Below, one piece after another: positions 46,398 through 54,428 of a stretch of 64,000 nt of DNA; position 1 is the first letter of the stretch, and each line of letters starts with the position of its first letter. This DNA comes from Pseudomonas putida (lineage in GTDB: Bacteria > Pseudomonadota > Gammaproteobacteria > Pseudomonadales > Pseudomonadaceae): assembly GCA_041879295.1 (NCBI GenBank), contig CP047152.1:3229501-3293500 (forward strand). The letters run 5' to 3'. Under the pieces are notes generated by a model that worked only from the letters and a program-made list of their open reading frames with translations, made no database searches and was not told the DNA's origin. The translations under genes and the position numbers were made by a program.

Positions 46398-46921
46398 GGC
46401 GTATCTCCCGGGCCCGCATTCATCTGCACACCGCGTGCACTTTCGGTAAAGGCCTGCTCGGCGACGAACTGCCAGTCGCTGTAGTGTTCCAGCCCCTCGA
46501 ACCCGCTCCATTCGGCGCTGAAGCCACTGCGCTTGAAAGGGGTGGCGTCCGAGCGGCTGTAGACGCCAGTGATACGGCCGTCGATCGAGCGCAGCAGGCC
46601 CCACTCGTCGCTGTTGCTGATCGGGTCAGGGTAAAGCCTGCGGATGTGCCGTTTGGCCTGCGGGAAGCGGTTGTCCTGTAGCAGGTCGGTCAGTTCCTGG
46701 GGGTACTGGGCCAGCCCTGGCGAGGCGCGGTAGTAGCTGCGCAAGGCCTGGGCATACTGGCCGCCAACCCACAGCAACTGGCGTTCGCGGTCGCGCTGGG
46801 CGGCGCTCGCCCAGATCGTGCCGGTGGCGGCCAGGGCCACGCTGCTGACCGCAATCAGCAGCAGCACACCCAGGTAGGTGAAGCCGCCACTGGCCTTACC
46901 ATTCAGCGAAGAGGCTGCCAT
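46394..46921 (-). CDS. type II secretion pseudopilin (third)
   Basis: A 175-residue pseudopilin. The leader ends Gly-Gly before FTYLGVLLLIAVSSVALAATG, a prepilin-like helix, though Tyr-Leu-Gly replaces the usual Leu-Ile-Glu, so the Glu5 is missing. The globular part has QRDRERQLLWVGGQYAQALRSYY, LAQYPQELTDLLQD and RRLYPDPI, common in this group. GGGAGG upstream supports ATG 46921, which overlaps the previous pseudopilin by 26 bases. Confidence 0.85.
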   Translation of the reverse strand: MAASSLNGKASGGFTYLGVLLLIAVSSVALAATGTIWASAAQRDRERQLLWVGGQYAQALRSYYRASPGLAQYPQELTDLLQDNRFPQAKRHIRRLYPDPISNSDEWGLLRSIDGRITGVYSRSDATPFKRSGFSAEWSGFEGLEHYSDWQFVAEQAFTESARGVQMNAGPGDTP

Positions 46922-47282
46922 CACGCGCCCTCCCTGTGGCACCGCTCTTGATATCGGCCACGCCGCCGGCCACGCCCTCGGGCGGTGGCACCAGCTGCCA
47001 GGCATCGCTGCGCTCGGTGATCGGGTCGACCGGCGTGTTGCGCAGGTAGCGCTGTTCCACCAGCTGTTCCAGTGAATCGGGGTAATGGCCGGTGTCACCG
47101 TAGTAGTGGTCCAGCGCCTCGCGCAGCACTGCCAGGCTTTGACGCAGGGTGGCCTCGCGCGAGCTTTCCAGGCTGTTGAAGTAGCGCGGCATGGCGATGG
47201 TCATCAGCGTGGCAATGATCGCCATCACCACCAGCAGTTCGATCAGGGTGAAGCCTTTGCTGCGTTTCATGGCTGTCACCAT
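46896..47282 (-). CDS. type II secretion pseudopilin (second), GspG-like
   Basis: A 128-residue pseudopilin with the canonical prepilin-peptidase site KG-FTLIELLVVMAIIATLMTI including Glu5. The rest (LRQSLAVLREALDHYYGDTGHYPDSLEQLVEQRYLRN.PVDPIT) is the GspG/PilE-like core. The GTG/ATG start at 47282 overlaps the preceding stop; ATG 47270 (MKRSKGFTL) is an equally possible start. It should assemble into the pseudopilus. Confidence 0.88.
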   Translation of the reverse strand: MVTAMKRSKGFTLIELLVVMAIIATLMTIAMPRYFNSLESSREATLRQSLAVLREALDHYYGDTGHYPDSLEQLVEQRYLRNTPVDPITERSDAWQLVPPPEGVAGGVADIKSGATGRARDGSLFAEW

Positions 47283-47755
47283 TGCCCGTAAGGGATGTTG
47301 TTCAGGCCTTTGCCACGGGCCCTGGAATACACGTCGAACACGTCTTCGCCTTCGCGCGGGTTGTCTGGGCTGCTGTCGTAGGCGCGCAGGCCCCAGCCGC
47401 CTTCGTCTTCATCCTTTGCCGCCACCAGCGGGTCGTGCGGGATGCGCCGCAGGAAGTAGAACTTGGCGCCTTTGGCACTGCGCACATCGCGCACGCCCTC
47501 TACCAGCACCTGCAGGTTCGGCGGATAGCCACTGCTATCCACGCGCTTCTCGATGTAGCCGGCGTCGAAGGCCCGCTTGTAGGCATCGATGGCGTCGCGA
47601 ATCTGGTACAGCGCCTCGCGCAGTTGCTGCTCCTTGCCGCGGCGTACCACGGTTTCGGTCAGCGGCGCGGCCATGCTGGCGAGCAGCCCGAGCAGTGCCA
47701 GGGTCAGCACCACCTCGATCAGGCTGAAGCCGTGCATGCGGCGCCGGGCTTTCAT
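47276..47755 (-). CDS. type II secretion pseudopilin (first)
   Basis: A 159-residue pseudopilin with HG-FSLIEVVLTLALLGLLASM (Glu5 present), then QLREALYQIRDAIDAYKRAFDAGYI, SGYPPNLQVLVEGV, FYFLRRIPHDPL and WGLRAYDSSPD. The last elements are typical of major GspG-like pseudopilins with their Ca-binding loop. ATG overlaps the secretin stop by four bases. Three pseudopilin genes in series replace the usual GHIJK set. Confidence 0.88.
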   Translation of the reverse strand: MKARRRMHGFSLIEVVLTLALLGLLASMAAPLTETVVRRGKEQQLREALYQIRDAIDAYKRAFDAGYIEKRVDSSGYPPNLQVLVEGVRDVRSAKGAKFYFLRRIPHDPLVAAKDEDEGGWGLRAYDSSPDNPREGEDVFDVYSRARGKGLNNIPYGQW

Positions 47756-49617
47756 GGCCGTGGGCTCCCGTTGGTCGGGACGACCGCCATCTGGCTGTCC
47801 ACGACCGGTGCATCAGTGGCCGGCGCGTTACCGGGCATGTCCATCGGCGCCAGTGGCGCCATCTGGCGCACCTGCATGGCCGACTCGGTGCCAGTGGGAA
47901 ACTCCATGTCCGACGGGCTCTGGTACGGCAGGTTGCGCACGATGCGCGGGGTGATCGCCAGCACCAGCTCACTCTTGCTCATGTCGTCCTTGTTGCTGCC
48001 AAACAGCCGGCCCAGGCCAGGGATGTCGCCAAGGCCGGGGATCTTGTTGCCGCTGGCGTTGTGGTCGTTGCGCACCAGGCCAGCCAGCACCTGGGTTTCG
48101 CCATCATGCAGGCGCAGGCTGGTCTGCGCGTTGCGGGTGTCGACCTGAACCGGAATGGTGCCCTGGCGCGTGGCTTCCAGCGGCGTGGCATTACTCACCT
48201 CAAGCGCAACCTTGATTGCCACTTCGTTGTTCAGGTGCACGGTGGGCTGCACCTCAAGCTTCAGGCCGACGTCCAGGTAGGTGACGCTCTCGGTAATGAC
48301 CGGGCCTTGAGTCGACGGCACCGAGGTGGCGCTGATGATCGGTACCCGCTGGCCGATGTGGATGCGCGCCTGTTCGCGGTTGCTGACGCGGATCACCGGG
48401 CTGGCCAGGGTGTTGATGTCTTTGTCCTGGGCGTTGATCTTGGCCTGCGGGGACGGAGAAATGCTGATGCGGCTGGAGTCGATGCCCCTCAGTTGGTCGA
48501 GCACACTGACCGGTTTGCCGTCGTTGCTCAGCACACCAAAGGTGTTGGGCCATTGCAGGCCGAGGTCAAGGATGCGCGAGGTGGCCACTTCCATCACTTC
48601 CACCTCCAGCACCACCTCGGGGTTGGACTGGTCCTGCGATTGCAGCAGCTTCTCGGCCATGCGCACGGCGTCCGGGGTGTCGCGCATGGTCAGGGTATTG
48701 AGGCGCTCGTCAACGAACACGTCACGGGTCTTGAGCATGGTCTTGACCATGTTCAGCGCGGTGTTGGCATCGATGCTGGTCAGGTAGAAGGTGCGCATGA
48801 CCAGTTCCTGGTAGTCCTTGGTCTTCTGCGGCGAGTCGGGGTAGACCATCACGGTGTTGTCGTTGACGATCTTCTGGCGCAGCTGGTTTTGCTCCAGCAG
48901 CAGCGCTATCGCGTCCTCGATGCGCACCTCGCGCACGAAGATGGTGGCCTTCATGTCCGGGCGCAGGTCCTTGTCGAAGATGAAGTTGATGCCGGCCACC
49001 TGCGACAGCACTTCGAAGATGGTCTTCAGGTTGGCATCGCGAAACTCCAGGGTTACCGGCCGCTCGAGCTTGCTGCGCAATTGCGGGTACGGCTGCGCGG
49101 TGCGTGCCTGCACGTTTTCGATGTCGCTGCGCAGGGTCATGCCCTTCTGGTTCTGCGGGTCCAGACGCAATACTTCGCGCATGTAGCGTTCGGCACCGAA
49201 CAGGTCGCCCTGGCGCAGCGCTGCCTGGCCAAGCGCGACGCGTTCGTCCAGGGTGCGGATCAGCTCCAGCTGGCGAATGCCTTCCTGGGCACGGCGGTTG
49301 TTCGGCTCCAGGGTGAGCACCCGGCCATAGCCCATGCGGGCGTTGGCGAAGTCGTGGCGGACGCGGTCGCTGTCGGCCTGGGTAATCAGGGCCTCGACAG
49401 CCGCCTGGCGGCTGTGGGCCAGGGCGATGTTCAGCTCTGTGTCACGCGGGTCGTCGCGCAACGCCTCTTCCAGGCGGGCGATGCCGGCTTCGTACTGGCC
49501 CTCCTTCATCAATTGATCGCTGTCCTTGCGTACCGCGCTGGAGCCGCAACCGGCAATGGCCACGCACAGCGCAACGAGCAGAAACGGAGCAGGCTTGCAC
49601 AGCTTTGACGACATCAT
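47752..49617 (-). CDS. lipoprotein secretin with N-terminal TPR region
   Basis: A 621-residue outer-membrane secretin. Signal peptide and lipobox IAGC (Cys24) show it is its own lipoprotein. Residues about 30-170 are TPR-like repeats (GQYEAGIARLEEALRDDPRDTE; GDLFGAERYMREVLRLDPQN). An STN/N-type domain (about 185-270; VTLEFRDANLKTIFEVLSQV) and the secretin barrel (about 330-560; VPIISA, ESVTYLDVGLKLEVQP, GLGDIPGLGRLFGS) follow. TPR plus secretin is closer to type IVb/MSHA-like secretins than to classic GspD. Operon position after the PilP-like gene, overlap ATGA. Confidence 0.92.
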   Translation of the reverse strand: MMSSKLCKPAPFLLVALCVAIAGCGSSAVRKDSDQLMKEGQYEAGIARLEEALRDDPRDTELNIALAHSRQAAVEALITQADSDRVRHDFANARMGYGRVLTLEPNNRRAQEGIRQLELIRTLDERVALGQAALRQGDLFGAERYMREVLRLDPQNQKGMTLRSDIENVQARTAQPYPQLRSKLERPVTLEFRDANLKTIFEVLSQVAGINFIFDKDLRPDMKATIFVREVRIEDAIALLLEQNQLRQKIVNDNTVMVYPDSPQKTKDYQELVMRTFYLTSIDANTALNMVKTMLKTRDVFVDERLNTLTMRDTPDAVRMAEKLLQSQDQSNPEVVLEVEVMEVATSRILDLGLQWPNTFGVLSNDGKPVSVLDQLRGIDSSRISISPSPQAKINAQDKDINTLASPVIRVSNREQARIHIGQRVPIISATSVPSTQGPVITESVTYLDVGLKLEVQPTVHLNNEVAIKVALEVSNATPLEATRQGTIPVQVDTRNAQTSLRLHDGETQVLAGLVRNDHNASGNKIPGLGDIPGLGRLFGSNKDDMSKSELVLAITPRIVRNLPYQSPSDMEFPTGTESAMQVRQMAPLAPMDMPGNAPATDAPVVDSQMAVVPTNGSPRP

Positions 49618-50120
49618 GGTGCGCTCCCGACAGACAAGGTCTGCGACTGGTGCAAAGGCAGGTAGACCAGGTTCAGCTCGCTGGCCGATACCCGATCGAG
49701 GCGATAGGTGTCTTCGATCACGTCGCCTTGGCGCACGACGTAGAGTTTTTCGCCGCTCTGCAGGAAGACCTGCAGGTCGTCGCGGTCACCCATGCGGCCG
49801 ATGAATTCAAATGGCAAGGCTGGGGCGGTCGGAGCGGGTGCCAGTACTGGCGCGACGACCACGGGCTGTTCGATGACCGTGGCCAGGGCTTTGGGTTGGG
49901 TCCATTGCTGGGTTGGGAACAGGTCGCGGGAAGCCTGCTCCGGCCCTTTCGCGGGCAAGCCCGCTCCCACAATGGGCGCAGCGCTTTCTGTTGCAGGAGC
50001 GGGTTTACCCGCGAAGGCCGCGACGCCATCGTCCTGGCCAAACCAATGGTCCGGTGCCCAGGCCAGCGCCGCACTCACGCCGAGGAAGCCGACCCAGATG
50101 ACTGCACGTTGTGTGTTCAT
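49614..50120 (-). CDS. GspC/PilP-like secretion protein with REPIN-encoded linker
   Basis: A 168-residue inner-membrane protein. One N-terminal helix (about 6-22) is followed by a linker and a C-terminal domain FEFIGRMGDRDDLQVFLQSGEKLYVVRQGDVIEDTYRLDRVSA, a PilP/GspC HR domain that links the inner platform to the secretin. Residues about 34-60 (AFAGKPAPATESAAPIVGAG) are the in-frame translation of an inverted REP pair. ATG 50120 overlaps the previous stop (TGATG). Confidence 0.82.
   Translation of the reverse strand: MNTQRAVIWVGFLGVSAALAWAPDHWFGQDDGVAAFAGKPAPATESAAPIVGAGLPAKGPEQASRDLFPTQQWTQPKALATVIEQPVVVAPVLAPAPTAPALPFEFIGRMGDRDDLQVFLQSGEKLYVVRQGDVIEDTYRLDRVSASELNLVYLPLHQSQTLSVGSAP
49944..50019. 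repeat. REPIN inside the GspC/PilP-like gene
   Basis: CTTTCGCGGGCAAGCCCGCT (from 49947) continuing CCCAC, and GGAGCGGGTTTACCCGCGAA (49996-50015), form an inverted REP pair lying wholly within a coding region and keeping its frame. Confidence 0.88.
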
Positions 50121-50683
50121 CACGACCTCGACAGGTAAAGGGTCATGCGCAGGCGGGCATTGAGCTCGCTGTCGCCGATGCGTTTGCGTTGCAGCTCAAG
50201 GTCTTCCAGCACCAGGGTCGGCAGTTGCTTGAGCAGGCCTTTGATAAAGCCGCGAATCTGCGGGTAGCTGCCGCGCACAGGCAGCACGATCTGATAGCGG
50301 GCCAACTGGGTCTTGGGGTCGATGCCCAACGCGTATTCACCACGGGCCAAGCTGATGCGCTCGGCGCTGGCCAGGCGGTACAGACGCTCGATCAGTTCGC
50401 TGGCCTGGGGCTGCCCGGGCAGTTGCTGGCGCAGGCTGTCGAGGGCCTGCTGCTCGGGCTGGGCCGCAATCTTCAGCTCACCCCGCTTGACACGCCCTAC
50501 CTGTACGCTGGCCTGCGCTTCGGTGGCGCGCAGTTCGCGTACGCTTTGCCATTGCGGCAGCACACCGGCACACCCCACACCAATGGCGAGCAGACCTACG
50601 GCGACCGCAGCCAGGCCTACCGGGCCGACAACGCGCAGGCGCTCATGGAGGATCAGGCTGCTGAAGGATTCAAGGGCGCGCAT
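50120..50683 (-). CDS. PilO/GspM-like secretion protein
   Basis: A 187-residue bitopic inner-membrane protein: helix at about 17-38 (VVGPVGLAAVAVGLLAIGVG), a coiled region (LRQQLPGQPQASELIERLYRLAS), and a ferredoxin-like domain ending VRGSYPQIRGFIKGLLKQLPTLVLEDLELQRKRIG, typical of PilO. ATG 50683 overlaps the PilN-like gene by 14 bases; homologous layout PilM-N-O-P is conserved. It helps assemble the inner platform of the secretion machine. Confidence 0.85.
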   Translation of the reverse strand: MRALESFSSLILHERLRVVGPVGLAAVAVGLLAIGVGCAGVLPQWQSVRELRATEAQASVQVGRVKRGELKIAAQPEQQALDSLRQQLPGQPQASELIERLYRLASAERISLARGEYALGIDPKTQLARYQIVLPVRGSYPQIRGFIKGLLKQLPTLVLEDLELQRKRIGDSELNARLRMTLYLSRS

Positions 50684-51212
50684 GGCCGGTCTCCCAGGTG
50701 GCAGTGAGGGTGAAGCGCACCGGGTGCTCGGGCCGCGCAGCGAGCACCTCGTGGTTGAGCAACGACACGTCGCTGAGCTCGTCGCTGGCTTCCAGCCGCT
50801 GGTGGTACTGCAGCATCGCTTCGAGGTTGCGCGCCTCGGCGGCAATGCGCACCTGGCCCTTGCGCGCATCCGGCGTCAGAGCAAGCAGCGCGACGTCGTC
50901 CTGCGGCATGGCTTCAAGCATGGCGAACAGTTGCTGCCAAGGGCGCTGCAGTTGCTGCGACACACTGCGCATCTGTGCCAGGCGCTCAGCCTGCTCCCGG
51001 CTGGCAGCGCTGTTCCTGGGTTCGGCGCTGGCCGGGCGGCGGCCCAGTTGCAGTTCCAGGCTATGGACGCTGGCTTCCAGTGCCACTTGCTCGGTCTGCA
51101 AGCTTTGCTGCAGCAGCACCAGGCCGGCGACCATGGCGCTGGCAAGGACGAGCAGCGACCAAACCAGCGGTCCGCTGCGCCGTGGCTGAAATTCCAGGTC
51201 GAGGCGGCGCAT
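50670..51212 (-). CDS. PilN/GspL-C-like secretion protein
   Basis: A 180-residue bitopic protein. Residues 1-15 carry RRLDLEFQPRRSG, a short cytoplasmic PilN-like segment that would dock on the PilM-like protein. A helix (about 16-36) and a coiled coil lead to a periplasmic domain (MLEAMPQDDVALLALTPDARKGQVRIAAEARN, VSLLNHEV). It lies one base after the PilM-like gene. Confidence 0.82.
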   Translation of the reverse strand: MRRLDLEFQPRRSGPLVWSLLVLASAMVAGLVLLQQSLQTEQVALEASVHSLELQLGRRPASAEPRNSAASREQAERLAQMRSVSQQLQRPWQQLFAMLEAMPQDDVALLALTPDARKGQVRIAAEARNLEAMLQYHQRLEASDELSDVSLLNHEVLAARPEHPVRFTLTATWETGHARP

Positions 51213-51213
51213 G

Positions 51214-51993
51214 TCAGGCCACCGCCCGCCACATGGCGCACAGCGGGTCGGCTTCACTGGCCGGCTGGCACAGTTGCACGGCCGCCAGTTGCGGCATGTC
51301 GCAGCGACCCGGGGCATGCAGGTACACCCGTGGCAGGTGCTCGCCGTACAGCTCACAGGTACGCTCGATCAGTGCTTGCAGGGCCTGGTCGCTGTCAGCG
51401 CAGCCTTGCGCCAGCACTTGCTGCCAGGCACCGCCGGCGGCCAGCAGCAATACACTGCGGCGCGGCTCGGCCAGCACGAACAGGAAGTCACCCTGCTCCA
51501 GCTGTGACCAGCAGCGGTTGTAGGCAGCCATCAGGTACGGCTGCACCGAGCGCAGGCTCAGGCGGCTTTCCTGGCCCAGTGCCTGCAGCCGTTGCAGCAA
51601 GGCTTCGGGCAGTGCCGTGGCGATGCGGGCCGCACCGGCAGGCTCGGGTGACAGCACGATGCGCCAGTCGTCCAACGGCTGCCCGTAGAGGTTTTCGAAG
51701 CAAGCACGGGCATAGGCGTCCAGCTCGCGAGGGTGGCCAATGGCGTCACTCCAGGGCACCAGGCAGAAGCGGCTGTAGCGGGCGGACAGCAGCACCCGCA
51801 ACTGGGCACCCCGCACCGCATGCTCGGCCAACAGCGCAGCAAGTGCATCGACGGCAGCTTCCCAGGCCGATTGGGCGACGTCGCTACTGAACGCACGGCT
51901 GCCCAGCCATTGGTGGTGGTTCTTGTGCCAGCGACCCAGGCCGACACCCTCGGCGCCCACTACGGCGCAGTAACGGTCAGATGAATGTGACAC
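51214..51993 (-). CDS. PilM/GspL-N-like actin-fold secretion protein
   Basis: A 259-residue cytoplasmic protein with no membrane span. It starts with GTG (AGGAG upstream) and overlaps the ATPase gene by 17 bases. Its position between GspE and a PilN-like gene and its pattern (LRVLLSARYSRFCLVPWSD, FENLYGQ, LLLAAGGAWQQVLAQG) fit the PilM/GspL cytoplasmic domain, which binds the ATPase to the inner platform. Sequence similarity is weak, so the call rests mainly on context. Confidence 0.72.
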   Translation of the reverse strand: MSHSSDRYCAVVGAEGVGLGRWHKNHHQWLGSRAFSSDVAQSAWEAAVDALAALLAEHAVRGAQLRVLLSARYSRFCLVPWSDAIGHPRELDAYARACFENLYGQPLDDWRIVLSPEPAGAARIATALPEALLQRLQALGQESRLSLRSVQPYLMAAYNRCWSQLEQGDFLFVLAEPRRSVLLLAAGGAWQQVLAQGCADSDQALQALIERTCELYGEHLPRVYLHAPGRCDMPQLAAVQLCQPASEADPLCAMWRAVA

Positions 51994-53773
51994 GGTTGAT
52001 CTCCTCAAGGGTGGTGCGGCCATCGCGGACCAGGTCCAGGGCCGAGGCCCGCAGCAGGCGCAGACCGCGCTGGCAGGCAAGCGTCTTGATCTGCGCCAGC
52101 GGGCGGCGCTCGACGATCATTTGCCGCAGGTCGTCATCCAGGTGCAGCAGCTCGGCAATCGCACTGCGGCCGCGATAGCCACTGCCACGGCACTGCCCGC
52201 AACCCTTGACGCGGACGAACGTCCAGCCGGCCACACCCTCGCGGGTCAGGCCTGAGCCATACAGGGTGTCGTCATCGTGTTCGCAGGGCGTGGCGCAGTG
52301 CGGGCAGGCCAGACGAATCAGGCGCTGGGCCAGCACCGCGTTGAGCGCAGAAACGAAGCTGTAGGGGTCGACCTGCATCTGGCTGAAGCGGCCAATCACG
52401 TCGAACACGTTGTTGGCGTGGATGGTGGTGAACACCAGGTGGCCGGTGAGCGCCGATTGCACGGCAATCTGGGCCGTGTCGGGGTCACGGATTTCACCGA
52501 CCAGGATCTTGTCCGGGTCGTGACGCAGGATCGAGCGCAGGCCGCGGGCGAAGGTCAGGCCCTTCTTCTCGTTGACCGGGATCTGCAGCACGCCGGGCAG
52601 TTGATACTCGACCGGGTCCTCGATGGTGATGATCTTGTCCACGCCATGGTTGATCTCGCTGATCATGGCGTACAGGGTGGTGGTCTTGCCGCTGCCTGTA
52701 GGGCCGGTGACCAGGATCATGCCGTAGGGTTCTGCCGCCAACCGGCGCAGGGCGCGCAAGGTTTCGTCGGCAAAGCCCAAGGCTTGCAGTTGCACGCCGC
52801 TGACCCGGTCAGACAAGTCCTGCTTGTCGAGCACCCGCAGCACGGCATCTTCACCGAAGATGCTAGGCATGATCGACACCCGGAAGTCGATTTGCCGGTC
52901 GCCCACGGCCACCTTGAAGCGGCCGTCCTGGGGTACGCGTTTTTCGCCGATGTCCAGCTCGGCCATGACCTTGATGCGCGAGATCACCTGGTCGGCGAAG
53001 GCGCTGCCACTGGCCTTGCCAGCACCGTTGAGCACGCCGTCGATACGGTACTTGATGGTCAGGCCCTGGCCGGTCATGCCCAGGTGGATGTCGCTGGCGT
53101 GCAGCTTGAGGGCGTCGTACAGGGTGGAGTTGACCAGCTTGACCACGCGGCTCTGGTCTTCGCTGATACTGGCCAGCGACAGGCGTTGCAGCGGGTCACT
53201 TTCGCTGCTGGCTTCGGCGTCGTGGTCAAGGGCATCGACAGCGTGGAAGCTTTCTTCATGACGGGCCAGAAAGGTGGCCAGGTCGGCGGCGTGGGCCAGG
53301 TAAAGCGGCGCGCCTTGCAGTACGTCGTCGATCCAGGCCAGGCGGGCGTGGTCGAAGGGGTCGGCGAACACGCCCAGCAGTTGGCCGCCTTGCTCGATCA
53401 GCACACATTCGCGCTTGATGCACTGGGCCAAGGCCACCTTGTCGAAGCGTGGGGTGCTGGCCAGCAGGCTGTGGCTGTCGAGTACCGGGTAATGCAGGGT
53501 CAGGCCCAGGCGCTGGGTGAAGGTGTCGGGGGTGTCGCAGGCCAGGCGTTCCAGGCAGTCGAGCAGGCGCTCGTCAGTGGCTTGCAGACGGGCCTGGGCC
53601 AGCAGTTCGCGGGGGTAGGCGGAAATTTTTGCCGGGTTCTTCGCGGGCATGCCCGCTCCCACAGGTACATCACAGGTCTGTGGGCTGCATACATCCTGTG
53701 GGAGTGGGCATGCCCGCGAAGACGTCGGTGCAGGCTTTGCAGATTCCGGGGTTGCATCGAATGCTTCTGGCAT
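51977..53773 (-). CDS. gspE: GspE-type secretion ATPase
   Basis: A 598-residue secretion ATPase. Residues about 55-180 form an MshEN/GspE N-domain. The catalytic core has DIHLGMTGQGLTIKYRIDG, Walker A GPTGSGKTTT (about 357), the Asp box TIEDPVEYQLP, Walker B ILVGEIRD, the His box TGHLVFTTIHAN, and a four-Cys zinc site (CPHC...CGQC). Residues about 17-45 are the translation of a REPIN. It powers pseudopilus growth. Normal partner GspF is absent from this operon. The gene starts 60 bases after the response regulator, with a 9-bp hairpin in the spacer. Confidence 0.95.
   Translation of the reverse strand: MPEAFDATPESAKPAPTSSRACPLPQDVCSPQTCDVPVGAGMPAKNPAKISAYPRELLAQARLQATDERLLDCLERLACDTPDTFTQRLGLTLHYPVLDSHSLLASTPRFDKVALAQCIKRECVLIEQGGQLLGVFADPFDHARLAWIDDVLQGAPLYLAHAADLATFLARHEESFHAVDALDHDAEASSESDPLQRLSLASISEDQSRVVKLVNSTLYDALKLHASDIHLGMTGQGLTIKYRIDGVLNGAGKASGSAFADQVISRIKVMAELDIGEKRVPQDGRFKVAVGDRQIDFRVSIMPSIFGEDAVLRVLDKQDLSDRVSGVQLQALGFADETLRALRRLAAEPYGMILVTGPTGSGKTTTLYAMISEINHGVDKIITIEDPVEYQLPGVLQIPVNEKKGLTFARGLRSILRHDPDKILVGEIRDPDTAQIAVQSALTGHLVFTTIHANNVFDVIGRFSQMQVDPYSFVSALNAVLAQRLIRLACPHCATPCEHDDDTLYGSGLTREGVAGWTFVRVKGCGQCRGSGYRGRSAIAELLHLDDDLRQMIVERRPLAQIKTLACQRGLRLLRASALDLVRDGRTTLEEINRVTFI
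53640..53722. repeat. REPIN inside the gspE 5' coding region
   Basis: TTCGCGGGCATGCCCGCTCC (53640-53659) continuing CACAGG, and its inverted copy at 53695-53722 (CCTGTGGGAGTGGGCATGCC and on), form a REP pair. It is read in frame as residues about 17-45 of the ATPase. Confidence 0.9.
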
Positions 53774-53774
53774 G

Positions 53775-53807
53775 GCCTGCGACTCCGCTCAGGGGCGCGT
53801 CGCAGGC
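53775..53807 (-). promoter_or_regulatory. hairpin in the regulator-gspE spacer
   Basis: GCCTGCGAC and GTCGCAGGC are perfect 9-bp arms around a 15-base loop, ending two bases before the gspE ATG on the minus strand. It could limit gspE translation or act as a processing site. Confidence 0.5.
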
Positions 53808-53833
53808 TGGCTCTACCAGAGGTGCGGGCGCCG

Positions 53834-54364
53834 CTATTCCCCTGTGAGCAGTTGATCGTCGTCGGGCTCTGGTGGCTTGGCGCCATTACGGCGGCGGTCG
53901 GCCAACACCCAGCTTCCATCGTACAACTGCAGGGGGAACGATTCGTTCCTGTTCTGGCGTCGTTCGACGAACCCTTCGGCCGGGTTGTCCGTGGCCCTGC
54001 GCCGGCGCTCGATGCCCAGCAGGTCGAAGATCGCACGCGCCAGTTCCATCAGTGGGAACGGCTTGAACAGGACGTGACTCACACCGAGTTCGGCGGCCCG
54101 CTCACGCACCTCGACGGTGGGGTGGGCGGTGATCAGCACGAAGTGGCATTGCCTGTTCTTGCGTACAGCCTCCAGAACCTGAAAACCTTCCATGTCGGGC
54201 AGGCGGTAATCCAGCACAACTACTTGCGGTGCCAGGCTTTCAGCCTGTTCGATACCACTGGCACCGTCGTGGGCAACATGAACTTCCAGGCCTTGCGCCT
54301 GCAGGTACGCTTGCAGGTTCTGCGCAAGAGTCTGTTCGTCATCGACTACCAATACTCTGTTCAC
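53834..54364 (-). CDS. receiver-domain response regulator of the secretion operon
   Basis: A 176-residue protein. Residues 1-118 are a complete receiver: VVDDE (Asp8, Asp9), phospho-acceptor Asp52 in VVLDYRLPD, Thr in LITAHPT and Lys in LFKPFP. No DNA-binding domain follows, only a polar tail of about 55 residues (RRRRATDNPAEGF; QLYDGSWVLADRR). The GTG start at 54364 (TTG 54367 is an alternative) has GGGAG upstream; a longer frame from 54469 would start upstream of the sigma-54 promoter and is rejected. First gene of the operon. It may control the machine by protein contact. No cognate kinase in the window. Confidence 0.82.
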   Translation of the reverse strand: MNRVLVVDDEQTLAQNLQAYLQAQGLEVHVAHDGASGIEQAESLAPQVVVLDYRLPDMEGFQVLEAVRKNRQCHFVLITAHPTVEVRERAAELGVSHVLFKPFPLMELARAIFDLLGIERRRRATDNPAEGFVERRQNRNESFPLQLYDGSWVLADRRRNGAKPPEPDDDQLLTGE

Positions 54365-54428
54365 CAAGGTCGACTCCCAAATACTGCCCGGTTCCCCGGT
54401 CTGCGAAGTACGCCCTTGTAGAGACTGG

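Noticed and set aside
52277..54421. 714-codon plus-strand open frame opposite gspE
   Set aside because: Shadow of gspE and the response regulator; no ribosome site and no recognisable domain.
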